A DNA stretch of 64,000 nt, from NCBI RefSeq assembly GCF_009928485.1, contig NZ_JAABNP010000013.1:62001-126000 (forward strand), in the 5' to 3' direction. Source of the DNA: Clostridium sp. C2-6-12 (GTDB taxonomy: Bacteria > Bacillota > Clostridia > Clostridiales > Clostridiaceae). The notes beneath the pieces were generated by a model. That model ran no database searches and was not told where the DNA came from. It was given only the letters and a program-made list of their open reading frames with translations. Shown here piece by piece: positions 52,319 to 60,769 of this stretch; the first letter of the stretch is position 1, and every line of letters begins with the position of its first letter. The position numbers were made by a program, and so were the translations under genes.

Positions 52319-53017
52319 TTATAAATTAAATCGATATCCAGCTCCCCAAACAGTTTCTATATATTCAGGGTTGCTACTATCTAGTTCAATTTTATCTCTT
52401 ATTCTATTAATATGGACTGTTACAGTTGAACTATCTCCAAAGGATTCTTCTCCCCATATCCGATCCAACAAAGTTTCCTTTGAAAATACAATATTAGGAT
52501 TTGATGCAAGAAATAACAGTAATTCAAATTCTTTATTTGCAAATCTTATTTCTTCTTCTCCTACATATACTCTTCTAGCTTTAAGCAATATTTTAATTCT
52601 TCCAATTATTATTGAACTCTTTTCGTTATCATTATTTTTATCCATTGATGTTAGACGCTCATACCTTGAAATATGTGCATTTACTCTTGCTACAAGTTCA
52701 CTTGGACTGAATGGTTTTACTATATAATCATCTGCACCAATTCCAAGACCTTGTATTTTATAAATATCTTCTTTCTTTGCTGTAACCATTAAAATAGGAA
52801 CTTCTTTAACAGCTCTTATTTCTTCACATACTTTAAATCCATCCTTACCTGGAAGCATTACATCTAAAAGTATTAAATCATAATCATTATTTAAGGCAAA
52901 CTCCAATCCTTGAGTTCCAGTTCTTGCAATTTCAGTATTAAATCCAGTTATTTCAAGGTAATCCCTTTCTAATTCAGCAATGCTCTCATCATCTTCTATA
53001 ATTAATATATTTTTCAA
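52319..53017 (-). CDS. OmpR-family response regulator
   Basis: A 232-aa regulator: receiver domain (1-120) with IIEDDE acidic pocket, phospho-acceptor Asp52 in LILLDVMLPGKDG, Thr79 and Lys101 (VKPF); winged-helix DNA-binding domain (about 135-232) with FELLLFLASNPNIVFSKE, and DSSTVTVHINRIRDKIE as recognition helix. Starts with TTG; GGTGGG six bases upstream. A copy of the his-type repeat lies 14 bases before it. It is the likely partner of the kinase encoded just upstream and, by position, the likely regulator of the efflux operon. Confidence 0.95.
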   Translation of the reverse strand: MKNILIIEDDESIAELERDYLEITGFNTEIARTGTQGLEFALNNDYDLILLDVMLPGKDGFKVCEEIRAVKEVPILMVTAKKEDIYKIQGLGIGADDYIVKPFSPSELVARVNAHISRYERLTSMDKNNDNEKSSIIIGRIKILLKARRVYVGEEEIRFANKEFELLLFLASNPNIVFSKETLLDRIWGEESFGDSSTVTVHINRIRDKIELDSSNPEYIETVWGAGYRFNL

Positions 53018-53030
53018 TCATATCCCACCT

Positions 53031-53060
53031 TTGATTCAGTTAACAATTTACGGTTCAGAG
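53031..53060. repeat. Partial copy of the his-operon repeat
   Basis: TGATTCAGTTAACAATTTACGG matches the TTCAGTTA-A-C edge of the repeats at 12306 and 13740 and, like them, sits about 15 bases before a start codon (53017). The rest has diverged. Confidence 0.5.
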
Positions 53061-53113
53061 TTTAGAATTCTTATTATAGATTTTAGTTGTAGTCATTTTT
53101 ACAATTATTTATC

Positions 53114-54559
53114 TCAAATTTTAGGAAGGGTTATTTTAATTGTAAGGCCATTCATATTGTAGGCATGAATTTTTCCGCCATGGGCTTCTACAATATTTTT
53201 TGCTATAGCTAGTCCTAGTCCACTTCCTTGACTTGGATTTGTTCTTGAAACATCTCCTCTATAGAAACTTACAAATAAATTTGGAAGTTCTTTTTCTTCT
53301 ACACCAATTCCATTATCACTAAGCTCTATATTAATTAAATCTTCTTTTTCAAATACTGCTATTTTTACCTTAACCTTATCTTTTTCCTTATATTTTACAC
53401 TATTTTCTACTATGTTTAAAAGTACTCTATTCATTTCCTGACAATCTAATTTTGCCTTGGACATATGGCTACATTTATATTCATATAAGAACTCAGCATC
53501 TTTTTCATCAAATTCATCTTTTATATGTTTATAAAAGCTATCCATATATTCCTTTAAGTTTATTTTATCAAACTTAAAGGGAAAATTGCCTGTATCTAAT
53601 TTTGAAAATAGAAATAATCTGTCTACAAGCACATCCATATCACATGCTTTTGTATAAATCGTATTTAAGTATTTTTTTTGCCTTTCAGGAGTATTTGCTA
53701 CTCCATCTCTTAATCCCTCAACATATCCTTTAATTGCTGTAAGAGGGGTTCTCAAATCATGTGATATTCCTACCACTAGTTGTTTACGATCTTCTTCATA
53801 TTTTAACTGAGATTCAACAGAATCTTTTAATCTTAATCTCATTTCATCAAAATCGCCACAAACTTGTTTAAACTCATCATCACTTTCATAATTCATTTCA
53901 AAATCAAGATTTCCATTTTTAATTTGTTCTGCTCCATAACTCAATAATTCCAAAGGAGTTATTAATGTCTTATAAATATTTTTAGATAATATACCATTAG
54001 TTATTGTTACAACAATTAAAGAAATAACAAAAACTATTAAAATATAGCTAATTACAAAGGCCGACATTTCACGCTTCATATCAAACCTTATAGGTTCATA
54101 AGCAGAATTGATTGCAATAATATTTACAACTTTTTCATCCTTAATAAAACTATTTGTAACTAAAGAAATGGAGTTCATTTCAAGAACTAGGGAATGTGTT
54201 TGAAAAAGCATATCTTCACCTATCTTCGAAATTGCTTCCTTATCTTTATCTGTAGTATTGGATGAAACAATTTTTCCGTCATAAGTAATTATCAAATGGT
54301 ATCCTTTTGGTTCAAGAAAATTTCTTAATTCTTCAGATAATTTTTCAAAATCGTCTTTATTGTTTAGTTTCTTTGAATCTGGTCTCAAATTCTGTTGAAT
54401 AAAATACGCATTAGGATCACGTTCCCTATCACTAGCAAATTTTTTTTCATAAGCCATAGAAAATGGTATACTCATTATTTCAGCAATAACAAGTATAATT
54501 ACAACAGGAATAACAATCATTAGAATATTAGAGATTGTAAGCCTCTTTTTTATTTTCAT
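53114..54559 (-). CDS. Sensor histidine kinase
   Basis: A 481-aa membrane kinase: helix 1 (about 9-28), an extracytoplasmic sensor domain (29-168), helix 2 (about 169-192), HAMP (193-245), HisKA with GISHDLRTPLTAIKGY (phospho-His about 262), and HATPase_c with N-box LLNIVENSVKY, G1 LSDNGIGV and G2 GSGLGLAIAKNI. The sensor domain has no recognisable ligand motif. Its ATG overlaps the stop of the upstream 109-aa gene in ATGA. It pairs with the response regulator gene 96 bases downstream. Confidence 0.95.
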   Translation of the reverse strand: MKIKKRLTISNILMIVIPVVIILVIAEIMSIPFSMAYEKKFASDRERDPNAYFIQQNLRPDSKKLNNKDDFEKLSEELRNFLEPKGYHLIITYDGKIVSSNTTDKDKEAISKIGEDMLFQTHSLVLEMNSISLVTNSFIKDEKVVNIIAINSAYEPIRFDMKREMSAFVISYILIVFVISLIVVTITNGILSKNIYKTLITPLELLSYGAEQIKNGNLDFEMNYESDDEFKQVCGDFDEMRLRLKDSVESQLKYEEDRKQLVVGISHDLRTPLTAIKGYVEGLRDGVANTPERQKKYLNTIYTKACDMDVLVDRLFLFSKLDTGNFPFKFDKINLKEYMDSFYKHIKDEFDEKDAEFLYEYKCSHMSKAKLDCQEMNRVLLNIVENSVKYKEKDKVKVKIAVFEKEDLINIELSDNGIGVEEKELPNLFVSFYRGDVSRTNPSQGSGLGLAIAKNIVEAHGGKIHAYNMNGLTIKITLPKI

Positions 54560-54885
54560 ACTAATTCCTCAACTATTTTTTTATTTACAGTTAAAGTTGC
54601 TAAATCTATTTTTTCCGGACTCACAAGCAGAGAATAATCTTTAACCCATAGGTTTCCATCCACTATCTTTCCTTCTTCTATTGTTTCTGTAGGATCTTTA
54701 TCATATACTTCTTCTAAATTTTCACTTTTAGTTAATACAGCTATCCTCCTGCAGGGCTCTTCAAACTCTTCATAAATATTAAAAAAGCTATTATATGAGT
54801 CAAAGCTTTTAACAGATGTAACCACTTTTAAAAACAAATTATATTTTTCAGCTGCTTCCATTGCATTTATATATTCTTTATCCAT
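54556..54885 (-). CDS. Protein of unknown function (109 aa) coupled to the sensor kinase
   Basis: A 109-aa acidic soluble protein: MDKEYINAMEAAEKYNLFLK, FFNIYEEFEEPCRRIAV, LWVKDYSLLVSPEKIDLATL split by a short loop, VNKKIVEELV at the end. No signal peptide, membrane segment or known motif. A helix-rich N-terminus is followed by alternating strands. Its stop overlaps the kinase start (ATGA), a strong sign of co-function, perhaps an accessory to the two-component system. The ribosome site GAGGAA lies six bases before the ATG. Confidence 0.72.
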   Translation of the reverse strand: MDKEYINAMEAAEKYNLFLKVVTSVKSFDSYNSFFNIYEEFEEPCRRIAVLTKSENLEEVYDKDPTETIEEGKIVDGNLWVKDYSLLVSPEKIDLATLTVNKKIVEELV

Positions 54886-54953
54886 TTGTATTCCTCACTT
54901 TTCTGATTTTGTATTATATTCGAAAATAAATTTAAATCCACCATTTAACATTT

Positions 54954-55799
54954 TCAATATAAAATACTAAGTTCTTTTTTTAATTCCATTACTTCCTCTT
55001 CATTAAGTTTTCTCCATTTTCCATTGTCTATTTTAGAACTAGTTATATTCATAATTCTAATTCTTTCAAGCCTTACAACTTTATATCCTAAAGCTCCACA
55101 CATTTTTCTAATTTGTCTATTAAGACCTTGAGTTAATATTATTCTAAAGGTATCTTCATTAACCCTAAATATTTTACACTTTCTTGTCCTTATGGAATTC
55201 TTTCCTTCTATTTTATTTTGCCTTAAATCTGCCAATTGAACAACCTTTAACTTTTCATCTAGTAAATCATTTATATGTCCTTCCTTAGACACATAAACAC
55301 CAAGTTCATCAGATATTCTCTTAACACCTGAGCTTTCACGTCCCGAAATTTCAACTCCTTCAGCCATTTTCACGAGAAAATTATCATCGAAAGCTTTATT
55401 TACCTTAACTATATACTCCTTTTCATGCATATTTTCAGATTCTAGAAGCTTATTAGCCAATTCTCCATCATTGGTCATAAGTATTAAACCTTGAGATTCT
55501 TTATCAAGCCTGCCCACTGGAAATATATATTCTGGATAATTCATAAATTCAATTATATTATCCTTTGTCTCATTTTCTGAAGTGCAGGTTATTCCAACAG
55601 GTTTATTGAGAGCAATATAAATTTTTTTCTTCTTTGAGATAAGTTCACCGTCTAATAAAATCTCATCTTTTTCTTCTTCAACCCATTGTCCTAGAACACA
55701 AAGCTCACCATTTACCTTTATTCTTTTTTCTTCTATTAATCTATTAGTTTCTTTTCTAGAACAAATTCCATAATTGCTGAATAATTTATTTATCCTCAT
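54954..55799 (-). CDS. 23S rRNA pseudouridine synthase RluF-like
   Basis: Isomerises uridine in 23S rRNA (U2604 in the RluF branch, also tRNA in E. coli). A 281-aa RsuA-family enzyme: N-terminal S4 domain RINKLFSNYGICSRKETNRL, RIKVNGELC, then YIALNKPVGITCT and the catalytic PVGRLDKESQGLIL with its Asp, IILTQGLNRQIRKMCGALGY and RLERIRI. The DKESQGL sequence after GRL marks the RluF type. I choose ATG 55799 (GGAGG 11 bases upstream) over a TTG ten codons earlier. Monocistronic by its flanks. Confidence 0.88.
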   Translation of the reverse strand: MRINKLFSNYGICSRKETNRLIEEKRIKVNGELCVLGQWVEEEKDEILLDGELISKKKKIYIALNKPVGITCTSENETKDNIIEFMNYPEYIFPVGRLDKESQGLILMTNDGELANKLLESENMHEKEYIVKVNKAFDDNFLVKMAEGVEISGRESSGVKRISDELGVYVSKEGHINDLLDEKLKVVQLADLRQNKIEGKNSIRTRKCKIFRVNEDTFRIILTQGLNRQIRKMCGALGYKVVRLERIRIMNITSSKIDNGKWRKLNEEEVMELKKELSILY

Positions 55800-55962
55800 G
55801 CAAAATTTATCCTCCATTATAGTAATCAAAATTTATCTATATATTTCATAATATCTGGTTACGCTAGTTTTTTAAAGAATAAATTTTTTTAATTAGTCAT
55901 AAATATTGAATGATTTAAGATTTACGGTCTTATTTACAGAAAAGTTCAGTATTGCAGGAAAG

Positions 55963-56039
55963 TTCCATATTGTGGCATAGCCACTCTTTTTATAGGTGAA
56001 ATGATCCGTATTGTGGCATAGCCACTCTTTTTATAGGTG
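55963..56039. repeat. Dispersed hairpin repeat, tandem copies B and C
   Basis: Two direct copies of a 34-35-base unit (55963-55998 and 56005-56039): CC(A/G)TATTGTGGCATAGCCAC then TCTTTTTATAGGTG. Each holds a GTGGC-ATA-GCCAC hairpin followed by a T-tract on plus. They lie within 8 bases of the YdcF stop codon. A third copy is at 11467-11502. Confidence 0.8.
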
Positions 56040-56046
56040 TTTATTT

Positions 56047-56805
56047 TTATCTATCAAAAATCACGCTTTTAACAATTGCAAAAGCTTCTCTTGTATACGT
56101 AATAGGAATAAGGTACCAAACTGTAGAACTTGAATAATTATCAAAGTTTACATATCCATTTATCTTTGCTAAAATACTGCTTCTAAAAGCATGAAAATCT
56201 GTTGTCACTATTTTTACATTAACTTTATCTAAAGATTTTTTACTATGTTCTTCAATTTTTTCCTTAGAAAATTTAAAGTTTTGATTTGTATTTCTAGATT
56301 GATCCTCCATTATTATTTTTTCTTTTGAAACACCTTTATCCAATAAATACTCACTCATAGCTTGAGCTTCTGGTATATCTTCATCTTCTCCTTGGCCTCC
56401 TGATACAACAATATATGACTTGTCATTTTTTTCTGCACATTCTATGGCTGCATCAAGTCTGTTTCTAAGAATTTCAGTAGGGTATATCCCATCCCTAAGT
56501 CCAGCTCCCAATACGAGAATATAATCATCTTTTTTTTCATTATGTTTTGGATAACTTACTATAACAGCTTCCATTCCAATAAACCATATTAGCCCAACGC
56601 ATAAAATTAACCTTATAAATTTAAAACATTTATATAACAATTCTTTTTCTCTTATTATTCTTTTAACAAAATGATATATGATTAATATAATTCCTATAAT
56701 TATAATTGGCAAACTAAAAGCAACCCTTACCCCACTCATAATATTTATAGCTATTATATATAAACAAAGAACTATCCCTAGTATAATATCCCAAAACTTT
56801 TTCAA
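56047..56805 (-). CDS. YdcF/SanA (DUF218) family membrane protein
   Basis: A 252-aa protein: three hydrophobic segments (5-26, 31-48, 60-80) and a DUF218 domain with DYILVLGAGLRDG, the RNRLDAAIECAEKN helix, YIVVSGGQGEDEDIPEAQAM, and IIMEDQSRNTNQNFKFS. The GGQG and E-S/T-N-T pattern is the family core. YdcF/SanA proteins act in envelope processes (SanA: vancomycin barrier function in E. coli); details are unknown. C-terminal THFxAFRS-like strand (TTDFHAFRSS) is also present. Terminal repeats follow. Confidence 0.85.
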   Translation of the reverse strand: MKKFWDIILGIVLCLYIIAINIMSGVRVAFSLPIIIIGIILIIYHFVKRIIREKELLYKCFKFIRLILCVGLIWFIGMEAVIVSYPKHNEKKDDYILVLGAGLRDGIYPTEILRNRLDAAIECAEKNDKSYIVVSGGQGEDEDIPEAQAMSEYLLDKGVSKEKIIMEDQSRNTNQNFKFSKEKIEEHSKKSLDKVNVKIVTTDFHAFRSSILAKINGYVNFDNYSSSTVWYLIPITYTREAFAIVKSVIFDR

Positions 56806-56940
56806 TTTTTTCTCCCCCTTTATTTATTTATAAATTCATTATAATGGGATTTCACTTATATGTGTTTATATTTATTAAATAGTACACAATATATCACAAT
56901 ATTGTAATAATATCGTCATATATGACAATTGGCACCAAAA

Positions 56941-56981
56941 AATCAAGTTTAAATTCTTATGTTAAAATTTTAAACTTGATT
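56941..56981 (-). terminator. Terminator of the alpha-amylase gene
   Basis: AATCAAGTTTAAA pairs with TTTAAACTTGATT around a 15-base loop; on minus TTTTTTGG follows. It lies 13 bases beyond the amylase stop codon. Confidence 0.85.
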
Positions 56982-56993
56982 ATTAAAAACTTT

Positions 56994-58733
56994 TTACTCT
57001 TTTGTCCATATAGAATATGAGCCATCTAAAACTTTAAAAATTCCAAATCCATTTTCATCAATAATAACTTTTTCGAATATTTGATTAGAAGCATCAATCC
57101 AAATTTCACCTTTATGTTCAATTCCAACATACATTTTTTTCTCGCCTCCTAAATTAACAGTTATTAATGCTGCTAATCCAGAATTTATATGGATGTCGTC
57201 CCCTTCTCTAGTCCAACCTATAATAGATTCATGATCTATGTAATCATGTTGAACTCCATACGCATAATCAGCCCGTATTATTAAAATTATATCCAATTTA
57301 TCTCTAATTCCTTCATAATTAACTTTTGGTATTCCATAATAGTCGCCATAAAATACACATGGATAGCCTTCTTTCCTAGTTAATATAAAAGTATATGCAA
57401 GGGGTTTAAACCATGGCTGTACCCATGACTCTAAAGATTGCCCCAATTGAGTATCATGATTATCTACAAAAGTTACTGCTTTATCTGGATTAACTTTTAA
57501 ATAAGTGTTATCAGCTAATTTGCGCATATCAAATTTCCCAAAGGAATTGCTTGCACTAAAAAAGTTAAAATGAAGCGGCACATCAAATAAGCTCATACTA
57601 TTTCCACACTTATTCATGTAATATTCAAGGCTTTTTACATCATGAGTCCAATATTCTCCAACTGCAAAAAGTTCTTTGTTACTATTTTCTCTTACAGTTT
57701 CAAGCCAATCATTGAAAAAATCAAATTTAATATGTTTTATTGCATCTAATCTGAATCCATCTATATCAGTTTCTTCTAAATACCACTTTCCCCATCTCTT
57801 AAGTTCATCTACCACATAAGGACTATCCAAATCTAAATCTGCATACATTAGAAAGTCATAATTTCCATACTCCAGATCTACCTCTTTCTCCCATTCCTTT
57901 CCTTCAAATTTAAATATGCCTTTTTCTTTTGTTATTGCATCAAAATCTACTCCATCAAAGTCCCTTGATGTCCATTTATATGCAGAATATTTTTCACCTC
58001 TTCCTGGAAAATTAAACCCTGTATGAGCTCTTATTTCACGCTTTTCACCTATGAATTCATTTCTATTAAGACTAGAGACTGGTCTTGCAAATACAATTTC
58101 AGAATCGTCTGCTCCTCCCTTATGATTAAAAACTACATCTCCATAGACTTTTATATTGTTATTATGAGCTTCATTTATAGCTTCCAAATATTCTGATTTA
58201 GTTCCATACTTTGTTTTAATTGTCTCTTTTTGATTAAATTCTCCTAAATCGTATAAATCATATAATCCATAACCTGTATCGTTTATACCTTGAGCTGCCT
58301 TACATGCTGGTGGCAACCATAAGGCTGTAATTCCAATTTCACTTAAAAATTTTGAATCTTCTTTAATCTTATTCCATAAAGATCCATCACAGGGATAGTA
58401 CCATTCAAAATATTGCATCATAGTATTATTTTTTTCAACTGCTTTTGAAGCACCAATTGATTCTTTTAAAATCTCCACATTAGTTTCTTCCGCAGAATCA
58501 GTGACTTTATTCTCTATAGAAATGTTTTTTATTTCTAAGTCCTCATCAACTTCAGAATCATTAATGCCTCCAAAATTATTTTCTATATTTGAATCATTTA
58601 TATTTTCCTCTGAATCAATTTTTGTGTCATCTTTTGAAATTAATTCTTTATATTTTAATATTCCTTCTTTAAAAATATCATCTATTCTTAATTCTTGAAG
58701 TTTTAATTTAATTGCCTTGCTAATTTTTCCCAT
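56994..58733 (-). CDS. Cytoplasmic alpha-amylase (GH13_5-like) with acidic N-terminal extension
   Basis: Hydrolyses internal alpha-1,4-glucan bonds. The catalytic part (about residues 105-579) has NNTMMQYFEWYYPCDG, region I DVVFNHK, region II GFRLDAIKHI (nucleophile Asp), region III FAVGEYW (acid/base Glu), region IV FVDNHDT (third Asp). That order and the YFEWY start mark GH13 subfamily 5, cytoplasmic or liquefying amylases. There is no signal peptide. Residues 1-104 form an acidic, repeat-poor linker (DSEENINDSNIENN) of unknown use, absent from typical members. ATG 58733 with GGAGG upstream is chosen over ATG 58745. Confidence 0.9.
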   Translation of the reverse strand: MGKISKAIKLKLQELRIDDIFKEGILKYKELISKDDTKIDSEENINDSNIENNFGGINDSEVDEDLEIKNISIENKVTDSAEETNVEILKESIGASKAVEKNNTMMQYFEWYYPCDGSLWNKIKEDSKFLSEIGITALWLPPACKAAQGINDTGYGLYDLYDLGEFNQKETIKTKYGTKSEYLEAINEAHNNNIKVYGDVVFNHKGGADDSEIVFARPVSSLNRNEFIGEKREIRAHTGFNFPGRGEKYSAYKWTSRDFDGVDFDAITKEKGIFKFEGKEWEKEVDLEYGNYDFLMYADLDLDSPYVVDELKRWGKWYLEETDIDGFRLDAIKHIKFDFFNDWLETVRENSNKELFAVGEYWTHDVKSLEYYMNKCGNSMSLFDVPLHFNFFSASNSFGKFDMRKLADNTYLKVNPDKAVTFVDNHDTQLGQSLESWVQPWFKPLAYTFILTRKEGYPCVFYGDYYGIPKVNYEGIRDKLDIILIIRADYAYGVQHDYIDHESIIGWTREGDDIHINSGLAALITVNLGGEKKMYVGIEHKGEIWIDASNQIFEKVIIDENGFGIFKVLDGSYSIWTKE

Positions 58734-59079
58734 AACTACCTCCATATTAATATATAATTCTTTGCTAAAAATATATATTTCTTTAGTATAAATTCTTTTT
58801 TCTAAATAACCATTAGTATAATGTTTTATACTGTGATTACAAAATACCCTTTTACGATTATACCATATTTTTCTAATATTTATTCAAAGTTGTTAAACTT
58901 CAAAAAAACTGCATAATAAAATACCCCTTTATAATGCAGTCTTACGATTTAAACTGCTATTATAAAGGGGCTGATTTTTAGTTTGCATACGCAAAATAAT
59001 ATATATAATTTGCAATATTAATATTTTCAGTATACACAATTACAATAAATTTCAAAATAACCTTTACTTAAAATAAATA
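58734..59079. other. Intergenic region between amylase and hydrogenase operons
   Basis: 346 bases holding the amylase promoter region and the hydrogenase terminator at 58924-58970. I see no gene in it. Confidence 0.4.
58924..58970 (-). terminator. Terminator of the hydrogenase operon
   Basis: CCCCTTTATAA-TGCAGT and ACTGC-TATTATAAAGGGG form a long imperfect hairpin with a 12-base loop; GGGGTATTTTATT follows on minus. Confidence 0.85.
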
Positions 59080-60765
59080 TTATTTATGATTATTGTAATG
59101 TACATGTAATAGCTCATGAGCTCTACCTTTTAATACTCCTGAATACAAGGAATCCATTAATGGATTATCGTCAGAACGACTTATACTCTTCATTTTATCT
59201 ACTTTATAAAGCCTTACACTACGGCCGTACTTTTCACCTGCCTTTGCAAATGGCTGTCCTGCACCAGCAATGCAACCACCTGGACATGCCATGACTTCAA
59301 TAAAATCATAATGTGCTTCACCAGCTTTTATTTTTTTAATAACATTATCTGCATTTTTTAATCCACTTACTATTGCTATTTTTATTTCACGGCCAAGAGC
59401 TGTAATGGTTGTTTCTTTAACACCTTCCATACCTCTAACCCCTTCAAATGCAAGTGCACGTAATGCAGGAACTGGTGTATCACTTAATACTTTACGCAAT
59501 ACAGCTTCAGTAACACCACCTGTAACACCAAAGATAACACCTGCTCCACTACTGCTTTGGAATGGTCTGTCTAATGCCTCTGGCTCTAACTCAGAAAATG
59601 CAATTCCAGATTCATTTATCATATTAATAAGCTCTTGTGTAGTAACAACATAATCTACATCTGGTATTCCATCTCTTTTAAATTCTTCTCTATCTGCTTC
59701 AAATTTTTTAGCTGAGCAAGGCATAATTGCTACACTTACAAGTCTTTTATCATTATCCTTATAATGCTCTTTCAAAACTGCTCCAAACATTTCCATAGGT
59801 GATTTACAGCTTGAAACATTTTTCATTAAATCTGGATAAGTATTTTCCGCATATTTTACCCATGCAGGACAGCAAGATGTGAAAAGAGGTAAATCTTCAT
59901 TTTTTTGAAGCTTTGAAACAAACTCATTGGTTTCCTCTATTACGGTAAGATCCGCCCCAACAGAAGTATCAAAAATAAAATCAAATCCCATTCTTCTTAA
60001 TGCTGCTACCATTTTGCCCATTGCATATCTGCCATCTTCTTCTAATTTACTGCTAATTCCAACTCTTACTGCAGGAGCTATTTGAACTACAACTTTTGTA
60101 TTTGGATCATTTAGCTCTTCCCAAAGCTTATCTGTTTTACTCCTTACTACAATAGCCCCAGTAGGACATACTGCAGCACACTGGCCACAGGAAACACAAT
60201 TAGAATTTCCAATTGGCTCATCAAATGCAGTAGTTACAGTCATTTTTGAGCCTCTTCCAACAAAATCAATTACTCCAACATTTTGAACTTCTTCGCAAAC
60301 TCTAACACAGTCACCACATAAAATACATTTACTCTTATTCCTTACTATAGCTACTGAAGAATCATCTATTTCATTACATTTAGCTGTATTAGGAAATCTT
60401 ACATCATTAATTCCAAACCTTTTTGCCAATTCTTGAAGTTTACAAGCTCCACTTTGCTGACAAGTTGTACAATCTCTACAGTGATTTGCAAGTAATAACT
60501 CAAGAATATTTTTTCTATACCTTCTAAGTCTTGGCGTATTCGTATATATTTCCATACCTGCTCTAGGAGGAGTTGAGCATGCTGATTCCATATCACCACG
60601 TTTAGTTTCTACCATACACATTCGGCAAGCTCCATATACTGAAAGCTCTGAATAAAAACAAAATGTAGGCAATTCAATACCAGCTCTTCTTACTAGTTCT
60701 AAAATATTTTTTTCATCTCTTATTTCCACAGGTACATTATCTATAGTCATAAACTGTCCACTCAT
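59080..60765 (-). CDS. [FeFe] hydrogenase catalytic subunit (HydA-like)
   Basis: Proton reduction to hydrogen. A 561-aa modular protein: an N-terminal [2Fe-2S] domain (Cys36, Cys47, Cys50, Cys63), a His-ligated [4Fe-4S] (HCRDCTTCQQSGACKL), two [4Fe-4S] clusters (CILCGDCVRVCEE, CVSCGQCAAVCPTG), then the H-cluster domain with L1 FTSCCPAWVK, L2 IMPCSAKKFEADRE and L3 VMACPGGCIAGAGQP. The C-terminal extra [2Fe-2S] domain of the Thermotoga subunit is absent. Only four bases separate it from the NuoF-like subunit gene, so a NAD-linked complex, possibly electron-bifurcating, is likely. Gene names vary, so I leave the symbol blank. Confidence 0.95.
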   Translation of the reverse strand: MSGQFMTIDNVPVEIRDEKNILELVRRAGIELPTFCFYSELSVYGACRMCMVETKRGDMESACSTPPRAGMEIYTNTPRLRRYRKNILELLLANHCRDCTTCQQSGACKLQELAKRFGINDVRFPNTAKCNEIDDSSVAIVRNKSKCILCGDCVRVCEEVQNVGVIDFVGRGSKMTVTTAFDEPIGNSNCVSCGQCAAVCPTGAIVVRSKTDKLWEELNDPNTKVVVQIAPAVRVGISSKLEEDGRYAMGKMVAALRRMGFDFIFDTSVGADLTVIEETNEFVSKLQKNEDLPLFTSCCPAWVKYAENTYPDLMKNVSSCKSPMEMFGAVLKEHYKDNDKRLVSVAIMPCSAKKFEADREEFKRDGIPDVDYVVTTQELINMINESGIAFSELEPEALDRPFQSSSGAGVIFGVTGGVTEAVLRKVLSDTPVPALRALAFEGVRGMEGVKETTITALGREIKIAIVSGLKNADNVIKKIKAGEAHYDFIEVMACPGGCIAGAGQPFAKAGEKYGRSVRLYKVDKMKSISRSDDNPLMDSLYSGVLKGRAHELLHVHYNNHK

Positions 60766-60769
60766 TTTA

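Noticed and set aside
52371..52727. 118-codon plus-strand frame opposite the response-regulator gene
   Set aside because: Antisense shadow without a ribosome site; the regulator frame has complete receiver and DNA-binding domains.
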